A model generated the notes under the pieces. That model did no database searches. It saw nothing but the letters and a program-made list of their open reading frames with translations, and was not told where the DNA came from. The position numbers and the translations under genes were made by a program. Positions 1 through 6,273 of a DNA stretch of 8,691 nt are shown here, piece by piece (position 1 is the first letter of the stretch; each line of letters opens with the position of its first letter). Source of the stretch: Cryomorphaceae bacterium (GTDB lineage: Bacteria; Bacteroidota; Bacteroidia; Flavobacteriales; Schleiferiaceae); contig CATITW010000332.1 of the NCBI GenBank assembly GCA_949547975.1, forward strand, positions 1-8,691. Direction: 5' to 3'.

Positions 1-1085
1 AGAATGAGCTGGATGGTATAGGTTCCGGTGTCGCTGTAGGTGTATTGAGGATTCTGTCCGGTGGAACTCGCACCTGGATTGTTCGGGTCGTTCCATAGCC
101 AGAGGTAGTCCGTCCCATTGTAAGACGAGTCCGGGATACTAATGGTGGTCCCGTTACACAAGGTGTTGGGTTGGTAGAGCTGTGGTGTAGGGTCAGCGAC
201 GACGTTGCTTTGACAGGTGGTTACGTTGAACTGGTAATCCCTTCTTAGGGTAGAGAGTAAGACGCCATTGCTGTCGTATTCTTCGGCACATACGGCGAAC
301 ACATACTGTCCGGTTCCGATAGGAGTACCTGAGAGAATTCCTGTGCTGCTGTTCACGCTAATCTGCGGATTGCTCGGCATCGGGTAGGTTGAAGAGTATG
401 GGAATACGAACGGTACAGCGTTGTAAGGTGGGGCGCTTGGCGGGTTCGGCGCGGGGGAGTTTTGTGAACCTCCATGAAGGGGTTGGCACAAGGAGTAAAA
501 TATGGAATCGCCGTCTAGTTCGTTGACCGAAAAGTCCACATTTAAGCTGTCATCTTTACACATGACGATCGGTGGATCAGAGATGAAGCGCGCGGAGCTA
601 TTACAGACAGAGTCTTGCGGAGGAATGGTGATGTGGTAGGTGTTTCCCCAAGTACCTGAATTTGCGACGTTGTTGATGGTTTGGTTTCGGCAACAGCGCT
701 GGTAAACGATGGTGTAGCCGTGGGTGCTCGGGGCTAAGGTGACGTTTGTGGTGTAGGTGGCTTTTTCAGTACAGACGTTTGGTGGAGTCTGTAAACAAGG
801 GTTGGCCACTACGGCGGGAATATTTACGATGGCTCCTCGATTCACATTAATGGTTGTAATGGCGAGGTTTTGGCTGGCTCCACCGTAGACAGTGATGGGG
901 GCTTGAACATCGAACGGCGCGCCTTGCGAATTACAATCTCGGTAAATGGTAAGGCGTATTTGATAGATGTTGCCGTTAGAATTGGTTCCGACACATTGGT
1001 ATGAAATCTCTCCACCTACCAAATGCGCTGCCTTTCCGGAGAAAGATAGGAGCAAGATGAGTAGTGTGAGAAGGGATTTGCGCAT
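1..1085 (-). CDS. Secreted Bacteroidota surface protein with PKD-like region, probably a T9SS client (C-terminus outside window)
   Basis: The minus-strand frame is open from ATG at 1085 to the left edge, giving about 361 residues without a stop, so the gene is partial. Residues 1-19 form a signal peptide (MRKSLLTLLILLLSFSGKA). The mature N-terminus AHLVGGEISYQC, then RLTIYRDC (44-51), VYQRCCRN (127-134) and DGDSIFYSL (191-199), are hallmarks of the N-terminal module of large Bacteroidota extracellular proteins that often end in a gliding-motility-associated (CHU_C, type B) T9SS sorting domain. The many cysteines suggest disulfides. Residues about 235-270 resemble an Ig/cadherin-like segment (LSGTP, then GQYVFAVCAEEYD), and about 320-360 look like a PKD domain (SDTGTYTIQL). 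The sorting domain itself would lie beyond the window and is inferred. It follows the GHMP kinase by 39 bp. A weak -7-like TACATTTA (1090-1097) lies just before the start, so separate transcription is possible. Likely role: cell-surface adhesin or structural protein; substrate unknown. Confidence 0.85.
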   Translation of the reverse strand, partial: MRKSLLTLLILLLSFSGKAAHLVGGEISYQCVGTNSNGNIYQIRLTIYRDCNSQGAPFDVQAPITVYGGASQNLAITTINVNRGAIVNIPAVVANPCLQTPPNVCTEKATYTTNVTLAPSTHGYTIVYQRCCRNQTINNVANSGTWGNTYHITIPPQDSVCNSSARFISDPPIVMCKDDSLNVDFSVNELDGDSIFYSLCQPLHGGSQNSPAPNPPSAPPYNAVPFVFPYSSTYPMPSNPQISVNSSTGILSGTPIGTGQYVFAVCAEEYDSNGVLLSTLRRDYQFNVTTCQSNVVADPTPQLYQPNTLCNGTTISIPDSSYNGTDYLWLWNDPNNPGASSTGQNPQYTYSDTGTYTIQLI

Positions 1086-1124
1086 ACTCTAAATGTAGGG
1101 AAATATTCGTCTAAGTAGTTGCAA

Positions 1125-2018
1125 TTAAAGTGCCAAGCTTTTGAATGGGAATATGGCTTTGTAACCGGCGCTGCGTAGCATTTTCTTGGAAGAAGCGAGG
1201 CGTGTAATCAGGACAAAATCGCCACCCCATCCGCCCAGACTTTTTACTTGTCCATGGAAGCCTGGGAATAGGGTATCTTTGACTTTGGGAAGGCCGAAAT
1301 GTTCGCTGATGAGCGATTCGTGTTCGACGATGACATCCTCGAGTTCCAATACAGTTTTAGACGCTAGAAAGGCATCTGTCAATGTGTTGAAACGGTGAAT
1401 CTGGGTATCGCTAAAGGGCTTTTCCTTGACCAATTGTAAGCTTTCTGAAGTCAGTTGCTTTTTACCACTGTACACAAAGCCGATGTCGTGGGTAAACTCG
1501 AAATTAATTTTTGTGGGTTCTACGATGGCTTGGTCGTCTTCCAAGCGGTAGATGATGGGACCATTTGCGGTTCCGCAGGCCAGATCGTAGCCGCTACCGC
1601 CGTGCACTTTACGAAATTCGGTCAATGGATCCGTTCCCGTACACTGCGCAAGTAAAGAGCCTAAAGTGCTCGAAGAGCCCAATCCCCATTCTGAAGGGAA
1701 TTCCAGCTCTGTCGTGAAAATGCCTGGTCGGTCGAGCAGTGCGGTGCGGTGTTGCATCACGCGAAGCTGATCAATCAAACGCGTGGCCATGCCGTGATGG
1801 GATGTGCTTACCACGTTAAGACCCAAATCTAGCTCAGCCCAAAACCAAAGCTGACCGTCGTGAGCTTTGGCTTCCCAGCGTATGTAGTCGTCAGCAGGGT
1901 TCGGACGGTAGTTTAAGGTCTGTCCGTACCGCGTGGGCACGGCTAGGCCTTTGGCGCCTTGTGTGATGGCATATTCAGAGGTGAGTAAAAGCTTGCCGTT
2001 GGCTCTGTAATTCAGCAT
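1125..2018 (-). CDS. GYDIA-family GHMP kinase, probable mevalonate or phosphomevalonate kinase
   Basis: This 297-residue protein belongs to the GHMP kinase superfamily, cytosolic enzymes that phosphorylate small metabolites with ATP. Visible motifs are ANGKLLLTSEYAI (6-18, substrate-side motif 1), PSEWGLGSSST (108-118, the glycine/serine-rich ATP loop), GSGYDLA (141-147, the signature of the Bacteroidota GYDIA branch, with Leu for Ile) and GGWGGDFVLIT (262-272, C-terminal motif 3). The start lies 9 bp after the HMG-CoA reductase stop, so the two are almost certainly cotranscribed. This places the enzyme just downstream of mevalonate formation. Whether it acts on mevalonate, phosphomevalonate or both cannot be read from the sequence. 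A diphosphomevalonate decarboxylase is not in the window. Length and motifs look intact. A GGTGGAG stretch at the end of the upstream gene could help ribosome loading. Confidence 0.9.
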   Translation of the reverse strand: MLNYRANGKLLLTSEYAITQGAKGLAVPTRYGQTLNYRPNPADDYIRWEAKAHDGQLWFWAELDLGLNVVSTSHHGMATRLIDQLRVMQHRTALLDRPGIFTTELEFPSEWGLGSSSTLGSLLAQCTGTDPLTEFRKVHGGSGYDLACGTANGPIIYRLEDDQAIVEPTKINFEFTHDIGFVYSGKKQLTSESLQLVKEKPFSDTQIHRFNTLTDAFLASKTVLELEDVIVEHESLISEHFGLPKVKDTLFPGFHGQVKSLGGWGGDFVLITRLASSKKMLRSAGYKAIFPFKSLAL

Positions 2019-2027
2019 GGATGAGGT

Positions 2028-3359
2028 CTACTTCTCCACCTTTGGGGCGGGAATGCCTCGCAAATTACAGAAGTAATTCACAACTTCCCTATGATGCGGT
2101 ACCTTATCCTTAAAGTAGGCTGCGATTTTCTCTTTCTCTTCTAATGTTGCTTCGAGCTGCGTGAGGATGTTCATCAGGTGCATCTTCATGTGCCCTTTCT
2201 GAATACCGGTGGTTACTAGCGCGCGGAGTGCTGCAAAGTTTTGTGCCAAGCCGCTTACCGCCACGATACCCATGAGTTCCTCAGCGCCCGGGTTGCCTAG
2301 CATTTCGAGCGACTTAACTACGAGGGGATGCAGTTTAGTAAGTCCGCCTACTACGCCTAAAGAGAGTGGGATCTCAATCCAGAAGGTGAATATGCCGTCT
2401 TCTACTTTACAATGTGTAAGGCTTTTGTATCTGCCCGAAGCGCTTGCGTGTGTGTGGCACGCGGCCTCTACGGCGCGGAAGTCGTTTCCTGTGGCGATGA
2501 TGACCGCATCGATCCCGTTCATGATGCCCTTGTTGTGGGTAGTAGCACGGTAGGGTTCTGCATTTGCGATGTCGATCGCACGTTTGAATTTGCGAGCAAA
2601 GTCTTCGCCGCTAACCCCTTCGCTGCCGAGCTGGTCTACAGGACAGGAAACAGAAGCGCGAACGATACACTTCGGGGTGTAGTTGCTTAAAATGCGCATG
2701 ACCACCTCGAGTTTAGTTGCATCGATCTGAGGGTGGTTTTGGGCAAAGGATTCGAGTTGTTTCGCCATCTCCTCGAGATTGGAGTTGATGAAATTGGCCC
2801 CCATAGAGTCGCAGGTTTCAAACACCACTTCGAGCTGGTAATAGTCTGCGAGGTCGGCTGTTTTATCGACCAATTTTATCGAAGTGATCCCGCCTCCACG
2901 TGCCTCCATATTTGCGGTCAATGGTGCGGTGCGCTCACGTAACTCGCGTTCCAAGGAAGCAAAGTCGGTGAATAGCGGTGAGGCATCGCCTTCGAACATG
3001 AAGTGGACGTGTCCTATTTTCTCCGTGCTAAGCACCTCTGTCTTGAAGCCGCCACGTTCCAGCCAGTACCCAGCGCTCTTCGCTGCTGCTGCAACGACCG
3101 AACTTTCTTCGATGGCCATGGGTAAAGTGTAAAAGCGGCCGTTGATGTTGAAGTTTGGCGCCACACCGTACGGCATGTAGTAGTTCGTCATGGTGTTCTC
3201 TATGAACTCGTCATGGCGTTTTTGAACCTCGGCATCTGCATGCCAGTACGTGGAGAAAATTTCACGTGCTTCTTCGGGACGTGCAAAATTGGTGGAGGTT
3301 AACCACTCTAACTTTCCTTCTTTACTGAGCTTGGAAAATCCTTTGATGGGTTGGTTCAT
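2028..3359 (-). CDS. mvaA: Hydroxymethylglutaryl-CoA reductase, class II (mevalonate pathway)
   Basis: This 443-residue cytosolic enzyme interconverts HMG-CoA and mevalonate using a nicotinamide cofactor. The length and lack of membrane segments fit the bacterial class II form (the Pseudomonas mevalonii type historically called degradative). The HMG-CoA-binding stretch runs from ENTMTNYYMPYGVAPNF (54-70) to the catalytic Glu in MAIEESS (Glu84/85). DSMGAN (184-189) is the cofactor-region motif. HNKGIMNG holds the catalytic Lys277, GNDFRA holds Asp293, and GIQKGHMKMH near the C-terminus holds the general-acid His390. All four catalytic residues are therefore present. The adjacent GHMP kinase indicates a biosynthetic role, making mevalonate for isoprenoids such as quinones, carotenoids and the undecaprenyl carrier, rather than catabolism. 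A consensus -7 box lies just upstream. The start follows this promoter closely and matches the family N-terminus, so I keep it. Confidence 0.96.
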   Translation of the reverse strand: MNQPIKGFSKLSKEGKLEWLTSTNFARPEEAREIFSTYWHADAEVQKRHDEFIENTMTNYYMPYGVAPNFNINGRFYTLPMAIEESSVVAAAAKSAGYWLERGGFKTEVLSTEKIGHVHFMFEGDASPLFTDFASLERELRERTAPLTANMEARGGGITSIKLVDKTADLADYYQLEVVFETCDSMGANFINSNLEEMAKQLESFAQNHPQIDATKLEVVMRILSNYTPKCIVRASVSCPVDQLGSEGVSGEDFARKFKRAIDIANAEPYRATTHNKGIMNGIDAVIIATGNDFRAVEAACHTHASASGRYKSLTHCKVEDGIFTFWIEIPLSLGVVGGLTKLHPLVVKSLEMLGNPGAEELMGIVAVSGLAQNFAALRALVTTGIQKGHMKMHLMNILTQLEATLEEKEKIAAYFKDKVPHHREVVNYFCNLRGIPAPKVEK

Positions 3360-3378
3360 GGCAGCATTGTTTAAGTTG

Positions 3379-3386
3379 CAAAGGTA
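3379..3386 (-). promoter_or_regulatory. Bacteroidota -7 promoter element for the HMG-CoA reductase operon
   Basis: Read on the minus strand this is TACCTTTG followed by C, an exact match to the Bacteroidota consensus TAnnTTTG. Transcription would begin about 5 nt further, near 3374, giving a leader of only about 14 nt before the ATG at 3359. No clear TTG -33 element is seen at the usual 17-23 bp distance, so strength and usage are uncertain. It lies in the 71 bp gap behind the pirin gene, implying that mvaA and the kinase can be transcribed independently of pirin. Confidence 0.55.
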
Positions 3387-3430
3387 ACGCCCAAGTGGAA
3401 AGATTGTTCTGAACGCTCTTTAAAGCATCG

Positions 3431-4147
3431 TTATGCGGACATGGGCACGTCGATAAGGAGAATTCTGCTGCCTGGGGATGTTGCATGAAGTTGAAATTCT
3501 GATGCGTCCCAGATGCCCAGCGCGTCTCGTTTCCCAAGCTCTTGACCTGCAACGTTGAAGCTGCCATCGATCACGAACGCATATACCCCGTTATTGCTGT
3601 TTTTGATGCGGTAGGTTTCATTGCCGCTTTCATCGAAGGTGCCCATGTGAAACCAGGTGTTTTGATGGACCCAAACTCCTGCATCATGAGCACTCGGGCT
3701 GAGTACTTGGTGCAGCTTGTTGGTTTGATTTAGGTCGGGTAGGGGGATTTGGTCGTAACGAGGAGTTACGTCGCGCTGGTTGGGGAAAATCCAAATTTGA
3801 AGAAACTTTACGTCTTCTGAAGCACTAGCGTTGTATTCGCTGTGAAAGATTCCGGTCCCTGCACTCATCACTTGGATCTCACCTTCTTTAATCACGGCCT
3901 TGTTTCCCATGCTGTCCTCGTGCTCGAGGTTTCCTTCTAAGGGGATGGAAATGATTTCCATGTTGTCGTGCGGATGTTTGCCAAACCCTTTACCTGGTGC
4001 TACAGCGTCGTCGTTGAGGACGCGCAGAAGTCCGAAGTTCATTTTTTGCGGGTTGTAATAGTTGGCGAAGCTGAAGCTGTGGTGGCTGTTGAGCCAGCCG
4101 TGATTCGCTGCTCCGCGGCTGTTTGCTGGGTGGTGTATCGTTTTCAT
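3431..4147 (-). CDS. Pirin-family cupin protein (YhhW/quercetinase-like)
   Basis: This 238-residue protein has the bicupin pirin fold and close to the length of E. coli YhhW (231). The N-terminal cupin carries the metal ligands seen in pirins: GKHPHDNMEI gives His58 and His60, and GTGIFHSEYN gives His102 and Glu104. Other family marks are NHGWLNSHHSFSFANYY (15-31) and WIFPNQ (119-124). The C-terminal cupin (about 150-238) lacks an obvious metal set, as is usual. Family members bind iron or another divalent metal. Some cleave quercetin in vitro and others modulate enzymes or transcription; the physiological substrate here is unknown. There is no signal peptide, so it is cytosolic. It has its own strong promoter, and the start codon sits 4 nt after the -7 box, which suggests a leaderless or nearly leaderless mRNA. 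No functional link to the mevalonate genes downstream is evident. Confidence 0.93.
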   Translation of the reverse strand: MKTIHHPANSRGAANHGWLNSHHSFSFANYYNPQKMNFGLLRVLNDDAVAPGKGFGKHPHDNMEIISIPLEGNLEHEDSMGNKAVIKEGEIQVMSAGTGIFHSEYNASASEDVKFLQIWIFPNQRDVTPRYDQIPLPDLNQTNKLHQVLSPSAHDAGVWVHQNTWFHMGTFDESGNETYRIKNSNNGVYAFVIDGSFNVAGQELGKRDALGIWDASEFQLHATSPGSRILLIDVPMSA

Positions 4148-4151
4148 AGGT

Positions 4152-4181
4152 CAAATATAGAATTGATTGTTGTTATAACAA
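4152..4181 (-). promoter_or_regulatory. Complete Bacteroidota promoter for the pirin gene
   Basis: On the minus strand, TTG (4181-4179) is followed after 19 bp by TATATTTG (4159-4152). Both match the flavobacterial consensus TTG-N17-23-TAnnTTTG. The -7 box ends 4 nt before the ATG at 4147, so the expected start site falls on or next to the A of the start codon. This implies a leaderless transcript. The -33 element lies within a perfect palindrome that may be an operator. Confidence 0.7.
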
Positions 4182-4182
4182 C
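4169..4182. promoter_or_regulatory. 14-bp perfect palindrome overlapping the pirin -33 element (candidate operator)
   Basis: The sequence GTTGTTATAACAAC is a perfect inverted repeat without spacer. It extends to 20 bp (4166-4185) if one mismatched pair is allowed. Its centre lies about 28 bp upstream of the inferred pirin start site and one arm supplies the TTG -33 element, a classical position for a repressor. The TTG...CAA half-site layout resembles operators of MarR-type dimers, but no such regulator gene is in the window, so the binding protein is unknown. A palindrome this AT-rich could also arise by chance. Confidence 0.45.
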
Positions 4183-4228
4183 GATATTGGTGTAAAAAAG
4201 TTCAGCAACGGGTGATTTTTTCGAAAAA

Positions 4229-4441
4229 TTACAGTTGTTTCAGGACTTCCTGGTCGATAGCTTTTTGTACTTGAGCGAGTTCTCGGGAGTACTTGCGCAA
4301 TTCTTCTAGACGACGATCCATTTCTGCTGCATTGATCGGACGCTGGTCATCGGCCACCTTGTTGAGGTGCTCTACCACGTTTTTCGCTTCGAACTTCATT
4401 CGATTCAGCAGTTTGTATTCGTCCTTTTTCAAAGGGTGCAT
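4229..4441 (-). CDS. Small helical protein of unknown function (70 aa)
   Basis: I do not recognise this protein with certainty. The 70 residues start MHPLKKDEYKLLNRM and are rich in Lys, Glu, Arg and Leu. Hydrophobic positions spaced every three to four residues from about 15 to 65 predict one or two long amphipathic helices, possibly a coiled coil. There is no signal peptide or membrane segment, and no cysteine. The composition resembles that of a real small soluble protein rather than an out-of-frame shadow, and the ORF fills most of a gap between annotated genes. It ends 81 bp before the pirin start and has a weak candidate -7 box upstream. The frame stays open upstream of the ATG, but no other good start is seen. 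It might act as a small adaptor or oligomerisation peptide; that is only a guess from its shape. Confidence 0.55.
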   Translation of the reverse strand: MHPLKKDEYKLLNRMKFEAKNVVEHLNKVADDQRPINAAEMDRRLEELRKYSRELAQVQKAIDQEVLKQL

Positions 4442-4688
4442 GTGCTTGTAGATTGTGAATATCCTGGGACAAAAATCGGCCTTTAAGTGATAGCTTCGAA
4501 CTTGGAGGTGGTTCTAGTTACTAACATTACTGCTCAAACGTATCTGTACGAAGCTGTTAAACAGGGTATTGAGGGTATTGTGGTGGTTGTTCGATTGTGA
4601 TGTATCTTCTGCCAATAATTTAACGGCGGGGGAATTTTCTGGTAAAGGTACTGGAAGGCTATTCAGTCTTAATCAAACCAAATCGGTC
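4442..4688 (+). pseudogene. Possible degraded response-regulator receiver fragment in the intergenic region
   Basis: This 247 bp gap has no intact gene. In one plus-strand frame from 4442 it encodes VLVDCEYPGTKIGL, then a TAA (4484-4486), then 37 codons to a TGA at 4598. These include LEVVLVTN and YLYEAVKQGIEGIVV. The first piece looks like the phospho-acceptor Asp strand and following PG loop of receiver domains. The later pieces resemble the beta4-Thr, alpha4 and beta5 part. A shift of one base into the neighbouring frame gives DVSSANNL, as might follow beta5. The spacing from Asp to Thr (23 residues) is shorter than the usual 28-30, and there are stops and a shift, so if real it is a relic. 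The resemblance was judged by eye and could be chance. The same stretch must also hold the promoters of the two flanking genes. Confidence 0.25.
4470..4477 (-). promoter_or_regulatory. Weak candidate -7 element for the 70-aa small protein
   Basis: The minus strand reads GATTTTTG, matching five of the six fixed positions of TAnnTTTG. A start site about 5 nt further would give a leader of about 23 nt. At the expected -33 distance there is only TTC (spacer 20), so this is a weak call. Confidence 0.25.
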
Positions 4689-5939
4689 ATGAAAAAATAT
4701 TTGACACTGCTGCTTTGTGCAGCGATGACTTCAATCTACGGGCAATCTTTTCCCTTCGATTTTGAATCTGCAACCGCTGGGATGCAAGGGTACGACGGTG
4801 CCACCTTTACGATAGAGACGAATCCGTCAGCGGCAGGTAATGCGAGTGCGAATGTAGGAAAGATCGTGAAGGTCAACGTAGGTGACCTTTGGGCAGGAGG
4901 AAAGATTGTAGGCCTTAGCTCGCTAGATTTTTCGAGTGCTGCGAGCAGCGTACTTTCCATGAAAGTGTATACTACTGAACCTGTTGGGACAGTGATCAAA
5001 GTGAAATTGGAAACACCGTATACCTCAGAGGTAGATGCGATAACTACGGTTAGTGGTGCTTGGGAAACGTTGACATTTGATTTCGGTATTCCGGCACCTT
5101 CTGGAAGTGTGGATCTTGTGATCATGCCACAACCGCATACCCAAGGTGGTGGTACTACATTTTATGTAGATGATATTCAGCAGGTTGCGGGTGTTATCGC
5201 TACGCCGCGCACGGACCTGCCTATCACTTTTGAGTCTGGAACTAACACAAAGCATTTCTTCAGTTTCGAGAGTGCGTCTTTTAAAAGCATTCCAAACCCA
5301 GATGTAAGTACGGGGAACATGAGTGCTAACGTAGGTCGTTTAGTACGTCATTTAGGTGCACCTTTTGGAGGTAGTAAAATCACTTTTGCAAATAATCTAG
5401 ATTTCGACAACCATCCGGTAGTGACCATGAAGGTTTGGACCTCCGCGCCTGTCGGTACAAATGTGACTTTAAAGTCCGAAAAGCCTTTCTGGGGCGAGGA
5501 ACGTACCGCTCAAACGACGAAATCGGGTGAATGGGAGACTTTGTCTTTTGATTTTTCTGGCGTGGTTGCTGACATGCCTACGTTGACTTTCCTTTTTGAT
5601 TTTACAGCTGGAAGTACCAACGTAGGAGACGGTTCTGCGGCATCGACGTTTTATTTTGACGACGTAAAGTATGCAACCGTTCCTTTGGCAACTCCGGAGT
5701 TGTCTTTGACGAGTTTCGAGGTTTATCCGAATCCGGCTTCTTCGCAGTGGCTTATCACTAACGCTGAGGTCGCTTCGTTTGACGTTTCTATTCTGGATCT
5801 AAACGGTAAGCTTCTTGGCCAATTTCAAGGCATCAACTCCAAGGTATTGATCGACGCTTCGGCATATGCAGCAGGAACCTACCTTGCTAAGATTACCTCA
5901 GGTCAGGGAAGCCAATTTTTGAAATTGACTAAACTCTAA
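4689..5939 (+). CDS. Secreted protein with two tandem carbohydrate-binding-like modules and a T9SS type A sorting domain
   Basis: I start this 416-residue protein at ATG 4689. The frame is open further upstream (a TTG at 4569), but MKKYLTLLLCAAMTSIYG|Q is a textbook signal peptide beginning here. Two homologous modules follow, at about 21-165 and 178-328. Each runs in the same order: FDFES or ITFES near its start, SANVG, then MKV(Y/W)T, PVGT, a Trp-Glu-Thr-Leu segment and FDF, and finally FY(V/F)DD. Modules of this type occur in Bacteroidota polysaccharide-degrading enzymes and look like jelly-roll carbohydrate-binding domains. No catalytic domain is present. The C-terminus (about 338-416) begins FEVYPNPASS and contains LDLNGK and GTYLAKI, the pattern of the type A sorting domain that directs outer-membrane crossing by the type IX system and surface attachment. 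Likely role: surface or released glycan-binding protein; ligand unknown. It is monocistronic, with a strong terminator 24 bp after its stop. No clear -7 box was found upstream. Confidence 0.88.
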   Translation: MKKYLTLLLCAAMTSIYGQSFPFDFESATAGMQGYDGATFTIETNPSAAGNASANVGKIVKVNVGDLWAGGKIVGLSSLDFSSAASSVLSMKVYTTEPVGTVIKVKLETPYTSEVDAITTVSGAWETLTFDFGIPAPSGSVDLVIMPQPHTQGGGTTFYVDDIQQVAGVIATPRTDLPITFESGTNTKHFFSFESASFKSIPNPDVSTGNMSANVGRLVRHLGAPFGGSKITFANNLDFDNHPVVTMKVWTSAPVGTNVTLKSEKPFWGEERTAQTTKSGEWETLSFDFSGVVADMPTLTFLFDFTAGSTNVGDGSAASTFYFDDVKYATVPLATPELSLTSFEVYPNPASSQWLITNAEVASFDVSILDLNGKLLGQFQGINSKVLIDASAYAAGTYLAKITSGQGSQFLKLTKL

Positions 5940-5962
5940 ATTCTTTATTCGGATTTTAGTTT

Positions 5963-6002
5963 AAAAGCCCCATCAAAATGAATTTTTGGTGGGGCTTTTT
6001 TT
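5963..6002 (+). terminator. Strong intrinsic terminator of the T9SS cargo gene
   Basis: The left arm starts AAAAGCCCCATCAAAA (5963-5978). It pairs with 5984-5999 through one G-U wobble, leaving a 5-nt loop (TGAAT). The GC core GCCCC/GGGGC is followed by seven Ts (5996-6002). The hairpin lies 24 bp after the TAA of the upstream gene. Confidence 0.9.
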
Positions 6003-6024
6003 ATTCGATTTGTGCCTGGAATTT

Positions 6025-6042
6025 AAAAAGCCTTCTAAAGGC
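6025..6042 (-). terminator. Weak second minus-strand terminator-like hairpin
   Basis: On the minus strand GCCTT-TAG-AAGGC is followed by TTTTT. The stem is only 5 bp, so it would at best back up the stronger terminator at 6085-6118 for transcription leaving the tRNA gene. Confidence 0.3.
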
Positions 6043-6084
6043 ATGCTGAGTCCCAAATCGCACCCCAAGTCTGAAATGGGTCAT

Positions 6085-6118
6085 AAAAAAAGCCCCACAG
6101 TCAAACTGAGGGGCTTTT
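6085..6118 (-). terminator. Intrinsic terminator of the tRNA-Phe transcript
   Basis: The arms AAAAGCCCC (6088-6096) and GGGGCTTTT (6110-6118) pair, followed inward by an A-A mismatch, the pairs CAG/CTG and a 5-nt loop. The minus-strand side has seven Ts (6085-6091) and the plus side only four. It lies directly after the tRNA 3' end on the minus strand, so it most likely ends that transcript, with some activity possible in the other direction. Confidence 0.8.
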
Positions 6119-6121
6119 AAG

Positions 6122-6197
6122 TGGTGGTGATGGACGGAATCGAACCGCCGACACATGGATTTTCAATCCATTGCTCTACCAACTGAGCTACATCACC
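6122..6197 (-). tRNA. tRNA-Phe (anticodon GAA), CCA encoded
   Basis: Read on the minus strand from 6197, the cloverleaf is complete. The acceptor stem is GGTGATG/CATCACC with discriminator A. The D arm is GCTC/GAGC with AGTTGGTA in the loop. The anticodon stem is ATGGA/TCCAT with loop TTGAAAA, which gives anticodon GAA. The variable loop is GTGTC, and the T arm is GGCGG-TTCGATT-CCGTC with one G-U pair. The 3' CCA is in the DNA (6122-6124), for a total of 76 nt. It decodes UUC and UUU. A -7 box lies about 15 nt upstream and an intrinsic terminator just downstream, so it is an independent single-tRNA unit. Confidence 0.97.
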
Positions 6198-6212
6198 TCC
6201 GTAAGAGGACGG

Positions 6213-6220
6213 CAAATATA
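6213..6220 (-). promoter_or_regulatory. -7 promoter element for tRNA-Phe
   Basis: The minus strand reads TATATTTG followed by C, an exact TAnnTTTG match. The expected start site near 6208 leaves about 11 nt of 5' leader before the mature tRNA end at 6197. No clear TTG is seen at -33. It is divergent from the coaX promoter about 50 bp away. Confidence 0.55.
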
Positions 6221-6265
6221 AGTGGGTTCCCCGATTTGGGAAAGGGTTAACGAAAAAAAGTCAAC

Positions 6266-6273
6266 TATTTTTG
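6266..6273 (+). promoter_or_regulatory. -7 promoter element for the coaX operon
   Basis: TATTTTTG followed by C matches TAnnTTTG exactly. The -33 region has TTA (6247-6249) rather than TTG, with a 16-bp spacer, so that part is imperfect. A start site near 6278 would give a leader of about 36 nt before the coaX ATG at 6315. Confidence 0.55.

Noticed and set aside
2209..3132. Several plus-strand ORFs of 69-114 codons antisense to HMG-CoA reductase
   Set aside because: They lie wholly within a conserved gene whose catalytic motifs are all present on the other strand. They have no recognisable motif and are out-of-frame shadows.
3411..3433. Hairpin-like AACG...CGTT around CTTTAAAG after the pirin stop
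   Set aside because: The outer stem is only 4 bp and no T-tract follows on the minus strand, so it is not a credible terminator.
3322..3567. An 81-codon minus-strand ORF spanning the end of pirin and the start of HMG-CoA reductase
   Set aside because: It overlaps two well-supported genes in another frame and includes the HMG-CoA reductase promoter. Its composition is not protein-like.
4569..4688. N-terminal extension of the T9SS cargo protein from a TTG codon
   Set aside because: The extension would bury the signal peptide starting at 4689 behind 40 residues, so it cannot be the functional start.
4736..5255. Minus-strand ORFs antisense to the T9SS cargo gene
   Set aside because: The plus-strand protein has a signal peptide, repeated modules and a sorting domain. 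The antisense reading has none of these.
5963..6118. The two GCCCCA-containing hairpins as ends of a small inserted element
   Set aside because: Each is a self-contained terminator adjoining a gene end. The sequence between them has no ORF and no target-site duplication was seen.
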